A stretch of DNA of 64,000 bases from Nocardioides abyssi (GTDB lineage Bacteria > Actinomycetota > Actinomycetes > Propionibacteriales > Nocardioidaceae): positions 186,001-250,000 of the forward strand of contig NZ_JAUHJR010000001.1 of NCBI RefSeq assembly GCF_030412915.1, in the 5' to 3' direction. This document shows, one piece after another, positions 50,473 to 59,666 of this stretch. The notes beneath the pieces are model-generated. The model saw only the letters and a program-made list of their open reading frames with translations. It had not been told where the DNA came from and did not search any database. The position numbers and the translations under genes were made by a program. Each line of letters opens with the position of its first letter. Positions within the stretch are counted from its first letter, which is position 1.

Positions 50473-52044
50473 ATGACCAACGCGAACGCACGGGACTTCT
50501 CGCTCGACGCCGAGCTGGAGGAGACCCGCGCCTGGGACGACCAGGACCCGGACCTCGACCCCGCCGACCTCGAGGCGGACCTGGAGACCGGTGACCTGAC
50601 CGACGACGACGATGACGACGACGACGGGGACGACGGGTTCGAGTCGGGGTACGCCGACGAGCCCGACCCCGAGGAGCTGACCACCGGCGAGCTCGACCTG
50701 GCCGAGCGCCACGAGCTGCGCCGCGTCGCGAGCCTGCGCACCGACCTCGAGGACATCACCGAGGTCGAGTACCGCCAGCTGCGCCTCGAGCGGGTCGTCC
50801 TCGTGGGCGTCTGGACCGAGGGCAGCGTCGAGGACGCCGAGAACTCCATGAGCGAGCTCGCGCTGCTCGCCGAGACGGCCGGCTCCGAGGTGCTCGACGC
50901 GATCTACCAGCGCCGGCAGAAGCCCGACCCGGCGACGTACATCGGCCGCGGCAAGGTCGAGGGGCTCAAGGAGATCGTCGCCGCGACCGGCGCCGACACC
51001 GTCATCTGCGACGGCGAGCTCGCGCCCAGCCAGCTGAGGAACCTCGAGGACCGGCTCAAGGTCAAGGTCGTCGACCGGACCGCGCTGATCCTCGACATCT
51101 TCGCCCAGCACGCGAAGTCCAAGGAGGGCCAGGCGCAGGTCGAGCTGGCGCAGCTGACCTACCTCAAGCAGCGCCTGCGTGGCTGGGGTGGCAACCTGTC
51201 GCGCCAGGTCGGCGGTCGCGCCGCCGGCGGCGTCGGCATCGGTGGCCGCGGTCCCGGTGAGACCAAGATCGAGACCGACCGGCGCCGGATCAACACCCGG
51301 ATCGCCAAGCTCCGCCGCGAGCTGCGCGAGATGAAGGGCACCCGCGACACCAAGCGCCAGGAGCGGCGCCGTCACCGGATCCCCGCCGTGGCGATCGCCG
51401 GCTACACCAACGCCGGCAAGTCCTCGCTGCTCAACCGGCTCACCGACGCCGGGGTGCTGGTCGAGGACGCGCTGTTCGCGACGCTGGACCCCACGACGCG
51501 TCGTACGACGACCGCGGACGGCCGCGTCTACACGATGTCGGACACGGTCGGTTTCGTGCGGCACCTGCCGCACCAGCTGGTCGAGGCGTTCCGCTCCACG
51601 CTGGAGGAGGTGGCCGACGCCGACCTCGTCCTGCACGTCGTCGACGGCTCCCACCCCGACCCCGAGGGGCAGATCGCCGCGGTGCGCGAGGTGTTCGCCG
51701 AGATCGGCGCCGACCGGGTGCCCGAGCTCGTCGTCATCAACAAGGCCGACGCCGCCGACCCGATGGTCATCGCGCGGCTCAAGCAGCGCGAGCCGCACTG
51801 CGTGGTCGTCAGCGCCAAGACCGGCGAGGGCGTCGCCGAGGCGCTCTCGGTCGTCGAGGGCGAGCTGCCGCGGCCGGGCGTGGAGTTCTCCGCGTTGCTC
51901 CCCTACGAGCGCGGCGACCTGATCAACCGGCTCCACCAGCACGGCGAGATCGACTCCGTCGAGCACACCGCGGACGGCACGATCGTCCACGGCCGCGCCA
52001 ACGAGGACCTTGCCGGCGAGCTGGCGGCGTACGCCCTGGCCTGA
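50473..52044 (+). CDS. hflX: GTPase HflX
   Basis: This 523-residue ribosome-associated GTPase splits or rescues stalled 70S ribosomes under stress. An acidic head contains a run of eight Asp ('DDDDDDDDGDDG') before the family core: 'RVVLVGVWTEGSVEDAENSM', 'RQKPDPATYIGRGKVEGLKE', 'LRGWGGNLSRQVGGRAAGGV', 'GPGETKIETDRRRI', then G1 'GYTNAGKSSLLNRLT', G2/G3 'FATLDPTTRR' and 'SDTVGFVRHLPHQLVEAF' and G4 'INKADA'. ATG 50473 has GGAGG 3 nt upstream. An in-frame GTG at 50389, with GGAGG 4 nt upstream, would add a 28-residue basic extension, so the start is uncertain. Confidence 0.93.
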   Translation: MTNANARDFSLDAELEETRAWDDQDPDLDPADLEADLETGDLTDDDDDDDDGDDGFESGYADEPDPEELTTGELDLAERHELRRVASLRTDLEDITEVEYRQLRLERVVLVGVWTEGSVEDAENSMSELALLAETAGSEVLDAIYQRRQKPDPATYIGRGKVEGLKEIVAATGADTVICDGELAPSQLRNLEDRLKVKVVDRTALILDIFAQHAKSKEGQAQVELAQLTYLKQRLRGWGGNLSRQVGGRAAGGVGIGGRGPGETKIETDRRRINTRIAKLRRELREMKGTRDTKRQERRRHRIPAVAIAGYTNAGKSSLLNRLTDAGVLVEDALFATLDPTTRRTTTADGRVYTMSDTVGFVRHLPHQLVEAFRSTLEEVADADLVLHVVDGSHPDPEGQIAAVREVFAEIGADRVPELVVINKADAADPMVIARLKQREPHCVVVSAKTGEGVAEALSVVEGELPRPGVEFSALLPYERGDLINRLHQHGEIDSVEHTADGTIVHGRANEDLAGELAAYALA

Positions 52045-52080
52045 CCCGGCACCTCTCGCAAGACCCCGCGGACCGCATCC

Positions 52081-52124
52081 GCACGGCAGCGGCCCCTCGC
52101 ACGAGCGGGGGGCCGCTGTCGTGC
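52081..52124 (+). terminator. 16-bp hairpin terminator after hflX
   Basis: GCACGGCAGCGGCCCC (52081-52096) pairs with 52109-52124 along 16 bp with one G-U pair; the loop is 12 nt. It lies 36 bp after the hflX stop. Confidence 0.8.
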
Positions 52125-52232
52125 GTGCAGGGTGGCACTCGTGGGGCATCGCGAGTCGGTATTTGTCGTCGGTTCGGCAACGGTCGTGCAACAACTGCCG
52201 CGTGGACCAGACCACTGCCGCACCATCGTCTG

Positions 52233-52937
52233 GTGCACCTCGCCCGACCCTCGACGCGGACCCTCGTCCTGGCCGTCTGCCTGCTCCTCCTCGCCACCGC
52301 GCTGGTCCTCCAGCTGGCCGACCGGGCCCGCGGCACCGGCGCCACGCGGTGCGAGCGGTTCGCGGCCGGGTCGGCCGAGCGGGCCGCGGTCGTGACCGGT
52401 GAGGGGCGCGACGTCGTGGTCATCGGCGACTCGTGGTCGGCCGGCCTCGGGCTCGACGAGGTGGCCGCCTCCTGGCCGTCGCGGCTCGAGGGCCGGGTGC
52501 GCGTCGCGGGCTTCTCCGGGTCCGGCTTCAGCGCCGGCGCGAGCGGCTGCGGCCCCGAGGTCTCCTTCGCCGACCGGGCCGCGGGCGCGCTGCGCGGCGG
52601 CGCCGACCTGGTGGTCATCGAGGGCGGGCTGAACGACGTCGACCAGGGCGACGCCGCGATCCGGGCCGGCTTCGAGCGGCTGCTGGCGGCCCTGCCGACC
52701 GGTCCCGACGCGCCCCCGGTGGTGGTCGTCGGACCGGCGAGCGCGCCGGCCCGCGCGGACGGTGTCGCCCGCGTGGACGCGCTGCTGGCCCGGCTCGCGG
52801 AGCGGCACGCGGCGGCGTACGTCCCCACCAGCGGGCTGGACCTGCCCTACCTCGACGACCGGCTGCACCTGACGCCCGAGGGCCACGGGCTTTTCGGCGA
52901 CGCCGTGGCCGACGCCATCGCCGCCGCGGGCGTCTGA
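52233..52937 (+). CDS. SGNH/GDSL hydrolase, signal-anchored
   Basis: This 234-residue exported esterase-type hydrolase has one hydrophobic segment (about residues 10-30, 'LVLAVCLLLLATALVLQLA') that should export or anchor it. SGNH blocks follow: I 'VVIGDSWSAG' (Ser nucleophile), II Gly in 'AGFSGSGFSAGASGC', III 'EGGLNDV' (Asn) and V 'DDRLHLTPEGH' (Asp and His). Substrates of such proteins are often acetylated cell-wall sugars or lipids. GTG 52233 places the hydrophobic stretch at the N-terminus; a longer frame from 52125 gives a less signal-like start. It is convergent with the sugar operon. Confidence 0.87.
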   Translation: MHLARPSTRTLVLAVCLLLLATALVLQLADRARGTGATRCERFAAGSAERAAVVTGEGRDVVVIGDSWSAGLGLDEVAASWPSRLEGRVRVAGFSGSGFSAGASGCGPEVSFADRAAGALRGGADLVVIEGGLNDVDQGDAAIRAGFERLLAALPTGPDAPPVVVVGPASAPARADGVARVDALLARLAERHAAAYVPTSGLDLPYLDDRLHLTPEGHGLFGDAVADAIAAAGV

Positions 52938-52987
52938 CCCGGCTGGCCCCCGCTGGCCGGCGCTGGCCCGCGGCCGCCCGCGGCCCT

Positions 52988-53057
52988 TGTAACGGACCGT
53001 CCGCTGCTCTGTAGGCATGCTGCAGCGTGCCTACACCGTGGCGAACGGCGCGTTACA
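52988..53057. terminator. Nested inverted repeats between convergent genes
   Basis: TGTAACG (52988-52994)/CGTTACA (53051-53057) encloses GTAGGCA (53011-53017)/TGCCTAC (53028-53034). The position between two convergent genes fits a bidirectional terminator. Confidence 0.55.
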
Positions 53058-53111
53058 TGAACGGGTGGGGCCGACGGGACACGTGTGACGGCCAGCCCGA
53101 CCGGCCCGCGG

Positions 53112-54110
53112 CTAGGAGCTGAACGCCGCGTCGAAGGCGGCGGCGGGCGGGTCGTAGTCGAACCGCTTGAGGAAGGCGAGGGCTTCGGGGGCGCCGTGCA
53201 GGCGGTCCATGCCGGCGTCCTCCCACTCCACCGAGATCGGGCCGGCGTAGCCGATGGCGGCGAGCGCGCGGAAGCAGTCCTCCCAGGGCACCTGGCCGCG
53301 GCCGGTGGAGACGAAGTCCCACCCGCGGCGGGGGTCGCCCCAGGGCAGGTGCGAGGACAGCCGGCCGTTGCGGCCGCCGCCCAGGCGCAGCCGGGTGTCC
53401 TTGCAGTCGACGTGGTAGATCCGGTCGGCGAAGTCGGTGATGAACGCGACCGGGTCGAGGTCCTGCCACATCATGTGGCTGGGGTCCCAGTTCAGCCCGA
53501 ACGCCTCGCGGTGGCCCACCGCCTCGAGCGCACGCACCGTCGACCAGTAGTCGTAGGCGATCTCCGAGGGGTGCACCTCGTGGGCGAAGCGGACGCCGCA
53601 CTCGTCGAAGACGTCGAGGATCGGGTTCCAGCGGTCGGCGAAGTCGGTGAAGCCGGCCTCGATCCGCGACGCCGGCACGGGCGGAAACATCGCGACGTAG
53701 GGCCAGATGGAGGAGCCGGTGAAGCCGACGACCGTCGAGACGCCCATCCGCTGAGCGAGCCGCGCGGTCAGCCGCATCTCCTCCGCGGCGCGGGTGCGCA
53801 CGCCCTCGGGGTCGCCGTCGCCCCACACCCGCTCCCGCACGATCGCGCGGTGCCGCTCGTCGATCGGGTCGTCGCAGACGGCCTGGCCGGTGAGGTGGTT
53901 GGAGATCGCCCAGCAGCCGAGCCCGTGCCGCTCGAGGATCTCCAGCCGGCCCTCGACGTAGCCGGGCTCGTCCCAGCGCCACGCGTCCAGGTGCTCGCCG
54001 GAGACGGCGATCTCGAGGCCGTCGTACCCCCAGCCGGCGGCGAGGCGCGCGACCTCCTCGAGCGGGAGGTCGGCCCACTGGCCGGTGAAGAGGGTGAAGC
54101 GCTTGCCCAT
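53112..54110 (-). CDS. Sugar phosphate isomerase/epimerase (AP-endonuclease-2 TIM barrel)
   Basis: This 332-residue TIM-barrel protein of the xylose-isomerase-like/IolE-type superfamily has 'FTLFTGQWADLPLEEVARLAA', 'GYDGLEIAVSGEHLDAWRWD', metal-ligand regions 'VHPSEIAYDYWST', 'LNWDPSHMMWQ', 'YHVDCKDTRLR' and 'SVEWEDAGMDR', with conserved Glu/Asp/His. Such enzymes isomerise keto-sugars or dehydrate inosose. ATG 54110 lies one base after the stop of the dehydrogenase gene, and it is the last gene of the sugar operon. Substrate unknown. Confidence 0.9.
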   Translation of the reverse strand: MGKRFTLFTGQWADLPLEEVARLAAGWGYDGLEIAVSGEHLDAWRWDEPGYVEGRLEILERHGLGCWAISNHLTGQAVCDDPIDERHRAIVRERVWGDGDPEGVRTRAAEEMRLTARLAQRMGVSTVVGFTGSSIWPYVAMFPPVPASRIEAGFTDFADRWNPILDVFDECGVRFAHEVHPSEIAYDYWSTVRALEAVGHREAFGLNWDPSHMMWQDLDPVAFITDFADRIYHVDCKDTRLRLGGGRNGRLSSHLPWGDPRRGWDFVSTGRGQVPWEDCFRALAAIGYAGPISVEWEDAGMDRLHGAPEALAFLKRFDYDPPAAAFDAAFSS

Positions 54111-54111
54111 G

Positions 54112-55287
54112 TCAGTCCTCCTGCTGGGTGGTGGCGGTCGGTACGTCGACGCGGGCCCCCGAGCGTCCCGCACTCTCCTCGATGGCCGCCAGCACGCGCT
54201 GGACGGCCAGGCCGTCGGCGAACGACGGCGACGGCTGGGTCCGGTTCGCGACCGCGGTCAGGAAGTCGGCGGCCTGCGAGGTGAACGTGCTGTCCCAGCC
54301 CAGGGTGTGGCCCGGCGGCCACCACGCGTCGAGGTAGGGGTGGTCGGCCTCGGTCACCAGCACCCGGCGTACGCCGCCGGCGGGGTCGAGCCCGCGGTCG
54401 TCGACGCCGAGCTCGTTGAGCCGCTCGAGGTCGAACGACAGCGAACCGGCCGTGCCGTAGACCTCGATCTGCAGCGCGTTCTTGCGGCTGGTGGCCACCC
54501 GGCTGACCTCGAGGCTGACCACCGCGCCCGACGCGGTCTCGAGCGTGGCCCAGGCGGCGTCGTCGACGGTGACCTGCTCGGGGCCGTGCTCGCCGGGCCG
54601 CTCGGGCACGAAGGTGCGCAGGTGGCCGCTGGCCGCGACGACCGGCTCGCCCAGCAGGTGGTGGACCTGGTCGACCACGTGGGAGCCGAGGTCGCCGAGC
54701 ACGCCGGAGCCGGCCGACTCCCGGCGCAGCCGCCAGGTCATCGGTGCGGTCGCGTCGACCAGCCAGTCCTGCAGGTAGCTGGCCCGGACCTGCCGCACGG
54801 TGCCGATCCGGCCGTCGGCGATGATCCGCCGCGCGAGCGCGAGCGCCGGCACGCGTCGGTAGTTGAAGCCGGTCATGGTGACCACCCCGCGCTCGGCCGC
54901 GGCCGCGGCGGCGGCCACGAGGGCCTCGGACTCGGCGACGGTGTTGGCGAGCGGCTTCTCGACCAGCACGTGCTTGCCGGCCTCGAGCGCCGCCAGCGCC
55001 ACCTCGGCGTGCAGGTGGCCGGGCGTGCACACGTCGACGACGTCGACGTCGTCGCGGGTGACCACGTCACGCCAGTCGGTGGCGGTGTCGGCCCAGCCGT
55101 AGCGGTCGGCCGCGGTCTTCAGCGCCGCCGGGTCGCGACCCACCAGCACCTGCTGCCGAACCGGCGGCACGTCGGGGAAGAACGCCGAGACGTTGCGCCA
55201 GGCGTTGGAGTGCGCCTTGCCCATGAAGGAGTAGCCGATGACGGCCACTCCGAGGCCGGGCGCGCTGGACGGGGCTGCGTCAGTCAT
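54112..55287 (-). CDS. Gfo/Idh/MocA-family oxidoreductase
   Basis: This 391-residue NAD(P)-dependent dehydrogenase, of the type acting on sugars, inositols or their derivatives, has Rossmann motif 'VAVIGYSFMGKAHSNAW', 'VDVCTPGHLHAEVALAALE', the catalytic-Lys motif 'VLVEKPLANTVAE' and 'MTGFNYRRVPALALAR'; 'GSGVLGDLGSHVVDQVHHLL' provides the conserved Asp/His pair. ATG 55287 overlaps the upstream isomerase stop by 8 bp. With two TIM-barrel isomerases and an ABC importer it suggests an oxidation-isomerisation route for a polyol or keto-sugar. Confidence 0.93.
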   Translation of the reverse strand: MTDAAPSSAPGLGVAVIGYSFMGKAHSNAWRNVSAFFPDVPPVRQQVLVGRDPAALKTAADRYGWADTATDWRDVVTRDDVDVVDVCTPGHLHAEVALAALEAGKHVLVEKPLANTVAESEALVAAAAAAAERGVVTMTGFNYRRVPALALARRIIADGRIGTVRQVRASYLQDWLVDATAPMTWRLRRESAGSGVLGDLGSHVVDQVHHLLGEPVVAASGHLRTFVPERPGEHGPEQVTVDDAAWATLETASGAVVSLEVSRVATSRKNALQIEVYGTAGSLSFDLERLNELGVDDRGLDPAGGVRRVLVTEADHPYLDAWWPPGHTLGWDSTFTSQAADFLTAVANRTQPSPSFADGLAVQRVLAAIEESAGRSGARVDVPTATTQQED

Positions 55288-56188
55288 GGGCGGCGCCTCC
55301 TGGGGCGTGGGAGCCGGTCAGCGACCGGAGGAACGTGAGGCCGTCGCGGGCGAGGTCGTCCGGCGAGGCGGCCAGGGGGCGCCAGATCGAGGCGGCCACC
55401 GCGATCGAGGCGTTGTCGGGGGTGAAGCTCTCGATGTTCAGCGCGCCGGCGTAGCCGACGTCGTCGAGCGCGTCGAGGAGCGACGGCCAGTCGGTCTGGT
55501 CGTGGCCGGGTGCGCCGCGGTCGTTGCCGCAGACCTGCACGTGCACCAGGTGCCGGCCGGCCCGCCGGACGGCGTCGGCGCTGGAGCGCTCCTCGATGCC
55601 GAGGTGGTAGGTGTCGAGCGCCAGGCCGATGCCGGGGTCGGGTGCGTCCAGGAGCGGCGCCAGCGCGGTGAGCGCCTGGTCGACGGTGTTGACCAGCGAG
55701 GTCTCGTAGCGGTTCAGCGGCTCGATGCCGATCGCCACCCCGGCGGCGCGCGCGTGGTCGAGCACCGGCGCGAGGTGCGTGCACCACTCGTCGTACGCCG
55801 CGTGGCGCTCGTCGGGCGTCATCCGCCAGACCCGGCCGGTCGCGGCGTAGAACGGGCCGCACACGCTGGGCGCTCCGACGGCGGCGGCGAGGTCGACGCA
55901 GCGACGCAGGTAGTCCTGGGTGTGGGCGACGGTCGCGGCGTCGGTGGCGACGAGGTCGCGGCCGGGGGCCATCGCGCCGACGACGTACGCCGCCAGGCCC
56001 GCTTCGCGGACGGCGGCCGCGGTCCGGGCCGGGTCGAGGTGGTCCGGCTCCTCGAGCGGCAGCTCGACCGCGTCGAAGCCGAGGCCGGCGACCAGCGCGA
56101 GCATCCGGGGCAGGTCGGCGTCGGTCAGCGGGGAGGTCCAGACCCAGGTGTTGATGCCCAGGGGGCGGGGTTGCGCGCGCACGGGCAC
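55280..56188 (-). CDS. Sugar phosphate isomerase/epimerase (D-psicose/tagatose 3-epimerase-like)
   Basis: This 302-residue TIM-barrel protein has 'LGINTWVWTSPLTDADLPRM', 'GFDAVELPLEEPDHLDP', 'VAIGIEPLNRYETSLVNT' (Glu metal ligand), 'LALDTYHLGIEERSS', 'VHVQVCGNDRGAPG' and 'ALNIESFTPDN', a layout matching ketose 3-epimerases. GTG 56188 follows GGAAGG; the next in-frame GTG at 56182 is possible. It lies 115 bp after the binding-protein gene and overlaps the dehydrogenase gene. Confidence 0.9.
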   Translation of the reverse strand: MPVRAQPRPLGINTWVWTSPLTDADLPRMLALVAGLGFDAVELPLEEPDHLDPARTAAAVREAGLAAYVVGAMAPGRDLVATDAATVAHTQDYLRRCVDLAAAVGAPSVCGPFYAATGRVWRMTPDERHAAYDEWCTHLAPVLDHARAAGVAIGIEPLNRYETSLVNTVDQALTALAPLLDAPDPGIGLALDTYHLGIEERSSADAVRRAGRHLVHVQVCGNDRGAPGHDQTDWPSLLDALDDVGYAGALNIESFTPDNASIAVAASIWRPLAASPDDLARDGLTFLRSLTGSHAPGGAAHD

Positions 56189-56302
56189 ACCTTCCGGTCG
56201 CAGGAGTCGGGGAGGCGGGGCGGGGTCGTTCGTCGGGGACCGGGGTGCCGGCCGGGGGTGGGTCCGTCCACCCCCGGCCGGTCCGGCCTCAGGGACGCGG
56301 GG

Positions 56303-57541
56303 TCACGGGATCTGGCGGTCCTGCCAGACCTGCGGGTAGCCGGGCAGGTCCTCGCCACCGAACTTCGCGTAGTGGCCGTCGGGCATGCCGTCGTTGGCCT
56401 CGAGGAAGTCCGCGCGCTCGTCCTCGGTGATCGGGGTCTGCGGGAGCACCCACTCCTTCGGGACCTCCTCGCCCGCGACGATCTTGGAGATCGCCAGGAG
56501 CGGGGTGCGCCACTGGAAGTTGGAGTAGACCGGGGCGAGGCCGGTCAGGCCCGTCTCCTCCCACTTGCGCAGGAAGCTCATCTCGTCCTCGCCGGTCATC
56601 ACCGGGTAGTCGACGCCCTGGTCCTCGAAGGCCTCGATGGCGGCGACGGCGCCGTCACCTGCGTCCATCCAGACGCCCGCGACGTCGCCCTTGGTGAGCT
56701 CGTCGGTGATGATGCCCTTGATCTTGGTGGGGTCGGCGCCGGTGAAGTAGTCGACCGCCTCGATGCCGTTCTCCTCGAAGATCTTCTCGGCCGCGGCCCA
56801 GCGGGTCTCGAGCACGTCGACGCCCGGCAGGATCCGCAGCGCGACGACCTTGTCGCCCTCCTCGAGGTTCTCGACCAGGAAGTTGGCGGTGTCGATGCCC
56901 CAGGCGTAGCCGCCGATGGGGTGGATGAACGTCGTGTAGCAGTCGGTCTCGACGCCGCGGTCGAAGACGATGACCGGCTTGCCGGTGTCGCAGGCGCGCT
57001 CGACGGCGGGGGTCATCGCGGCCGTGGAGTTCGGGGAGATGACGAAGACGTCGCAGTTCCCCTCGCTGATGAAGTAGTCGATGTCGGCGATCTGGGTGTT
57101 GTCGTCGTCCTGGGCGTCGCGGGTCTCCATCTCGGAGATGACGCCCTCGTCCTGGAGCACCTTCAGCTGCTGGTTCATCGTGATCCAGCCGGTCTGGCGC
57201 CACGGGTTGGAGATCGAGGCGTTCGCGAAGCAGACCTTCTGCGCCTTCTTCGAGGTGTAGTCGGCGGTGTCGGTCATCTCGCCGTCGATGTACTGCAGCC
57301 ACGGCTGCTCGGGGTCGCCCTCGAACGTCGCCGAGCGCTGCTCGTCCTGCTCGTCGAAGTCGGCCTGGACGAACCACTCCTCGCCACCGCCCGACTCCTC
57401 GGTCTCGGAGGCCGACTCCTCGCCCGCCTGGGGGGCGGGGTCGTCGACGGAATCGTCGGTGCTGCACGCGGCCAGGACGGCCAGGGCAGCGACGGACGCC
57501 ACGGCGCCCCTGAGCGACCTGCTTCGCAACGGTGTGCGCAT
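56303..57541 (-). CDS. Sugar ABC transporter substrate-binding lipoprotein
   Basis: This 412-residue periplasmic-binding-protein-like lipoprotein of the ribose/galactose type (Peripla_BP_4) has lipobox 'LAVLAAC' followed by an acidic linker. The ligand domain contains 'KVCFANASISNPWRQTGWIT', 'DVFVISPNSTAAMTPAVERA', 'KPVIVFDRGVETD', 'GVWMDAGDGAVAAIEAF' and 'MTGEDEMSFL'. It is larger than typical ribose-binding proteins (about 300) because of an N-terminal insert. ATG 57541 follows ACAGGAGA and overlaps the permease stop. The ligand is unknown. Confidence 0.92.
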   Translation of the reverse strand: MRTPLRSRSLRGAVASVAALAVLAACSTDDSVDDPAPQAGEESASETEESGGGEEWFVQADFDEQDEQRSATFEGDPEQPWLQYIDGEMTDTADYTSKKAQKVCFANASISNPWRQTGWITMNQQLKVLQDEGVISEMETRDAQDDDNTQIADIDYFISEGNCDVFVISPNSTAAMTPAVERACDTGKPVIVFDRGVETDCYTTFIHPIGGYAWGIDTANFLVENLEEGDKVVALRILPGVDVLETRWAAAEKIFEENGIEAVDYFTGADPTKIKGIITDELTKGDVAGVWMDAGDGAVAAIEAFEDQGVDYPVMTGEDEMSFLRKWEETGLTGLAPVYSNFQWRTPLLAISKIVAGEEVPKEWVLPQTPITEDERADFLEANDGMPDGHYAKFGGEDLPGYPQVWQDRQIP

Positions 57542-58647
57542 CAGTTGTCTCCTGTGGTTGTGCCCGGGGTGGGCTGGTGGTGGGTGAGGTGCCGAGACGA
57601 GGGAGAGGTACGTCGGGGGCGCCGGCCGCGCTGCCAGGCGCGACCGGCCACGGCGACGGCGGCGATGATGATCAGCCCCTGGACGGTGGCGCGCCACGTG
57701 GACTCCACCCCGAGGGCCGTCAGCAGGACGAACAGCAGCTCGAGGGCGACCGCGCCGGCGGCGGCCGAGAGCACCCAGCCGCGGCCGCCGCCGAGGAGCA
57801 CGCCGCCGAGGACCACCGCGGTGATCGCGGTGAACTCGTAGCCCTGGCCGACCGAGGGGTGCACACCGGCGTACCCGACGAGCAGGATCCCCGCGACGGT
57901 CGCCGAGAGCGAGGAGATGACGAACGCGCGGGTCTTCAGCCACCACAGCGAGCTGCCCGAGACACGGGCCGCGTCGGCGTTGTCGCCGGCGGCGACGAGG
58001 CTGCGGCCGAACGGGCGGCGCATCGACCACGACGCCAGCGCGCCGAGCACGACCAGGATCAGCAGCGGGTAGGGGATGACGTCGACGACCGGCACGTCCT
58101 GGATGCCGCCGCGGCCGATCTCGCGGAACGCGTCGGCAGGGTTGCCGGTGGCCGCGCCGCCGGTGAGGTGGTCGACCAGGCCGCCGAGCGCCAGCATCAT
58201 CCCGAGCGTCACGATGAAGCTGGGGACGCCCAGGAGCGTGGTGCCGAGGCCGTTGAGCACGCCGATCAGCACGCCGACGGCGAGCATCAGCACCATGACC
58301 GGCAGGATCCGGCTGTCGTCCTGCCCGATCAGGTTGCCGGCCATCACCACCTGGGCGGCGACGACCGCGCCCATGGAGAGGTCGAACTCCCCGGAGACGA
58401 TCACGTAGTACTGCCCGATCGCCGCGATCGCGATCGGCGCGGTGCGGCCGAGGAAGCGGATGATCACGCCCGGGTCGCCGAAGTTCGGGTTCGCCGCGAT
58501 CGTGGCCACCAGCAGGAGCAGGACCAGCACGTAGACCGCGCCGCCGGGGGTGGCGAGCGCCGCTGCGGCCCGCCCGCCCAGGCTGCGGTGGTGGTCGGCC
58601 AGCGGGGCGCGACCGGGCCGGTCGAGGAGCGGGGTCGAGGTGGTCAC
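57541..58647 (-). CDS. Sugar ABC transporter permease (RbsC-like, second)
   Basis: This 368-residue permease has about nine membrane segments and motifs 'SGEFDLSMGAVVAAQVVMAG', 'GVPSFIVTLGMMLALGGLVD' and 'GRSLVAAGDNADAARVSG', as in the ribose/xylose family. 'TAITAVVLGGVLLGGGRG' matches the conserved C-terminal block. GTG 58647 overlaps the previous permease stop. The tail ('RPRRTSPSSRHLTHHQ') is disordered. Confidence 0.93.
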   Translation of the reverse strand: MTTSTPLLDRPGRAPLADHHRSLGGRAAAALATPGGAVYVLVLLLLVATIAANPNFGDPGVIIRFLGRTAPIAIAAIGQYYVIVSGEFDLSMGAVVAAQVVMAGNLIGQDDSRILPVMVLMLAVGVLIGVLNGLGTTLLGVPSFIVTLGMMLALGGLVDHLTGGAATGNPADAFREIGRGGIQDVPVVDVIPYPLLILVVLGALASWSMRRPFGRSLVAAGDNADAARVSGSSLWWLKTRAFVISSLSATVAGILLVGYAGVHPSVGQGYEFTAITAVVLGGVLLGGGRGWVLSAAAGAVALELLFVLLTALGVESTWRATVQGLIIIAAVAVAGRAWQRGRRPRRTSPSSRHLTHHQPTPGTTTGDN

Positions 58648-59666
58648 TTCGCCTCCTGGAGGGCGGCGTCGAGGCCCGTGGGCCGTTCGAACCGGGCGGG
58701 GCGGCGGTCGATCTCGCGGCGGGCGTAGACGGCGACCGCGACGACGATGACGAGCCCGCGGACGACGTCCTGGAGGAAGGCGCTGACGCCCATCACGCCC
58801 ATGACGTTGTCGAGGACCGAGAAGATCGCGACGCCGGCAAGGGTGCCGACGACGTTGCCCTTGCCGCCGGCCAGCAGCGTGCCGCCGAGGACGACGGCCG
58901 CGATCGACATCAGGTCGTAGTCGCCCTGGCTGCCGATCGTCGGGCTGCCGACGCTGAGCCGGGCCAGCAGGAGCAGGCCGGCGAGCGCCGCCAGCACCGA
59001 GGAGAGGGTGTGGGCGACCAGGACCGGCACCGACGTGCGGATGCCGGACAGGCGGGCGACCTCGCGGTTGCCGCCGACGGCGTACAGGTGGTGCCCGGTG
59101 CGGGTGCGCCGGAGCATGAGCACGACCAGCACCGCGCAGCCCAGCAGGATCAGCGTGGAGACCGGCACCGGGCCGACCTGGGTGGCGCCGACCAGGCGGA
59201 AGGAGCGCGGCGCGGAGCCGTGGCTGCCCTGGTAGTTGGTGGCGAGGTAGCCGCTGATCACCAGGCCGGTGCCGAGCGTCGCGATGAACCCGTGCACGCC
59301 GAGGTAGGCCACGATCGCGCCGTTGACCAGCCCGATCGCCGCGGCGACCGCGAGGGCGAGCAGGACCGCGGGGAGCACGTTGCCGTCCTGCCCGGCCATC
59401 GTGCCGGCGGCCAGCACGCTGACCAGGCTGACGACGTACGGCACCGACAGGTCGAGGCTGCCGACCAGGATCACCAGGGTCTGCCCGATCGCGATGAAGC
59501 CGAGGATGCTGATGCCGGTCAGGAGCGCGGAGATGTTGCCGGTGCTGAGGAAGTTGCGGCCCTCGACCGCGGTCAGCACGAAGCCGACCACCAGGCTGAG
59601 CGCCAGCAGCACGAGCACGATGCCGGTGGAGGTCAGCGGCGCCCCGCGCCGGAGGAGCGTGCTCAT
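58644..59666 (-). CDS. Sugar ABC transporter permease (RbsC-like, first)
   Basis: This 340-residue permease of the same family has 'GQTLVILVGSLDLSVPYVVS', 'GVHGFIATLGTGLVISGY', 'GHHLYAVGGNREVARLSGIR' and 'IAAVVLGGTLLAGGKGNVVG'. ATG 59666 overlaps the ATPase stop (ATGA). Together with the second permease it probably forms a heterodimer, since each is encoded in the same transcript. Confidence 0.93.
   Translation of the reverse strand: MSTLLRRGAPLTSTGIVLVLLALSLVVGFVLTAVEGRNFLSTGNISALLTGISILGFIAIGQTLVILVGSLDLSVPYVVSLVSVLAAGTMAGQDGNVLPAVLLALAVAAAIGLVNGAIVAYLGVHGFIATLGTGLVISGYLATNYQGSHGSAPRSFRLVGATQVGPVPVSTLILLGCAVLVVLMLRRTRTGHHLYAVGGNREVARLSGIRTSVPVLVAHTLSSVLAALAGLLLLARLSVGSPTIGSQGDYDLMSIAAVVLGGTLLAGGKGNVVGTLAGVAIFSVLDNVMGVMGVSAFLQDVVRGLVIVVAVAVYARREIDRRPARFERPTGLDAALQEAK

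Noticed and set aside
55238-57841. An 867-codon plus-strand frame across the sugar operon
   Set aside because: It is antisense to three genes with strong motifs and has no recognisable domain.
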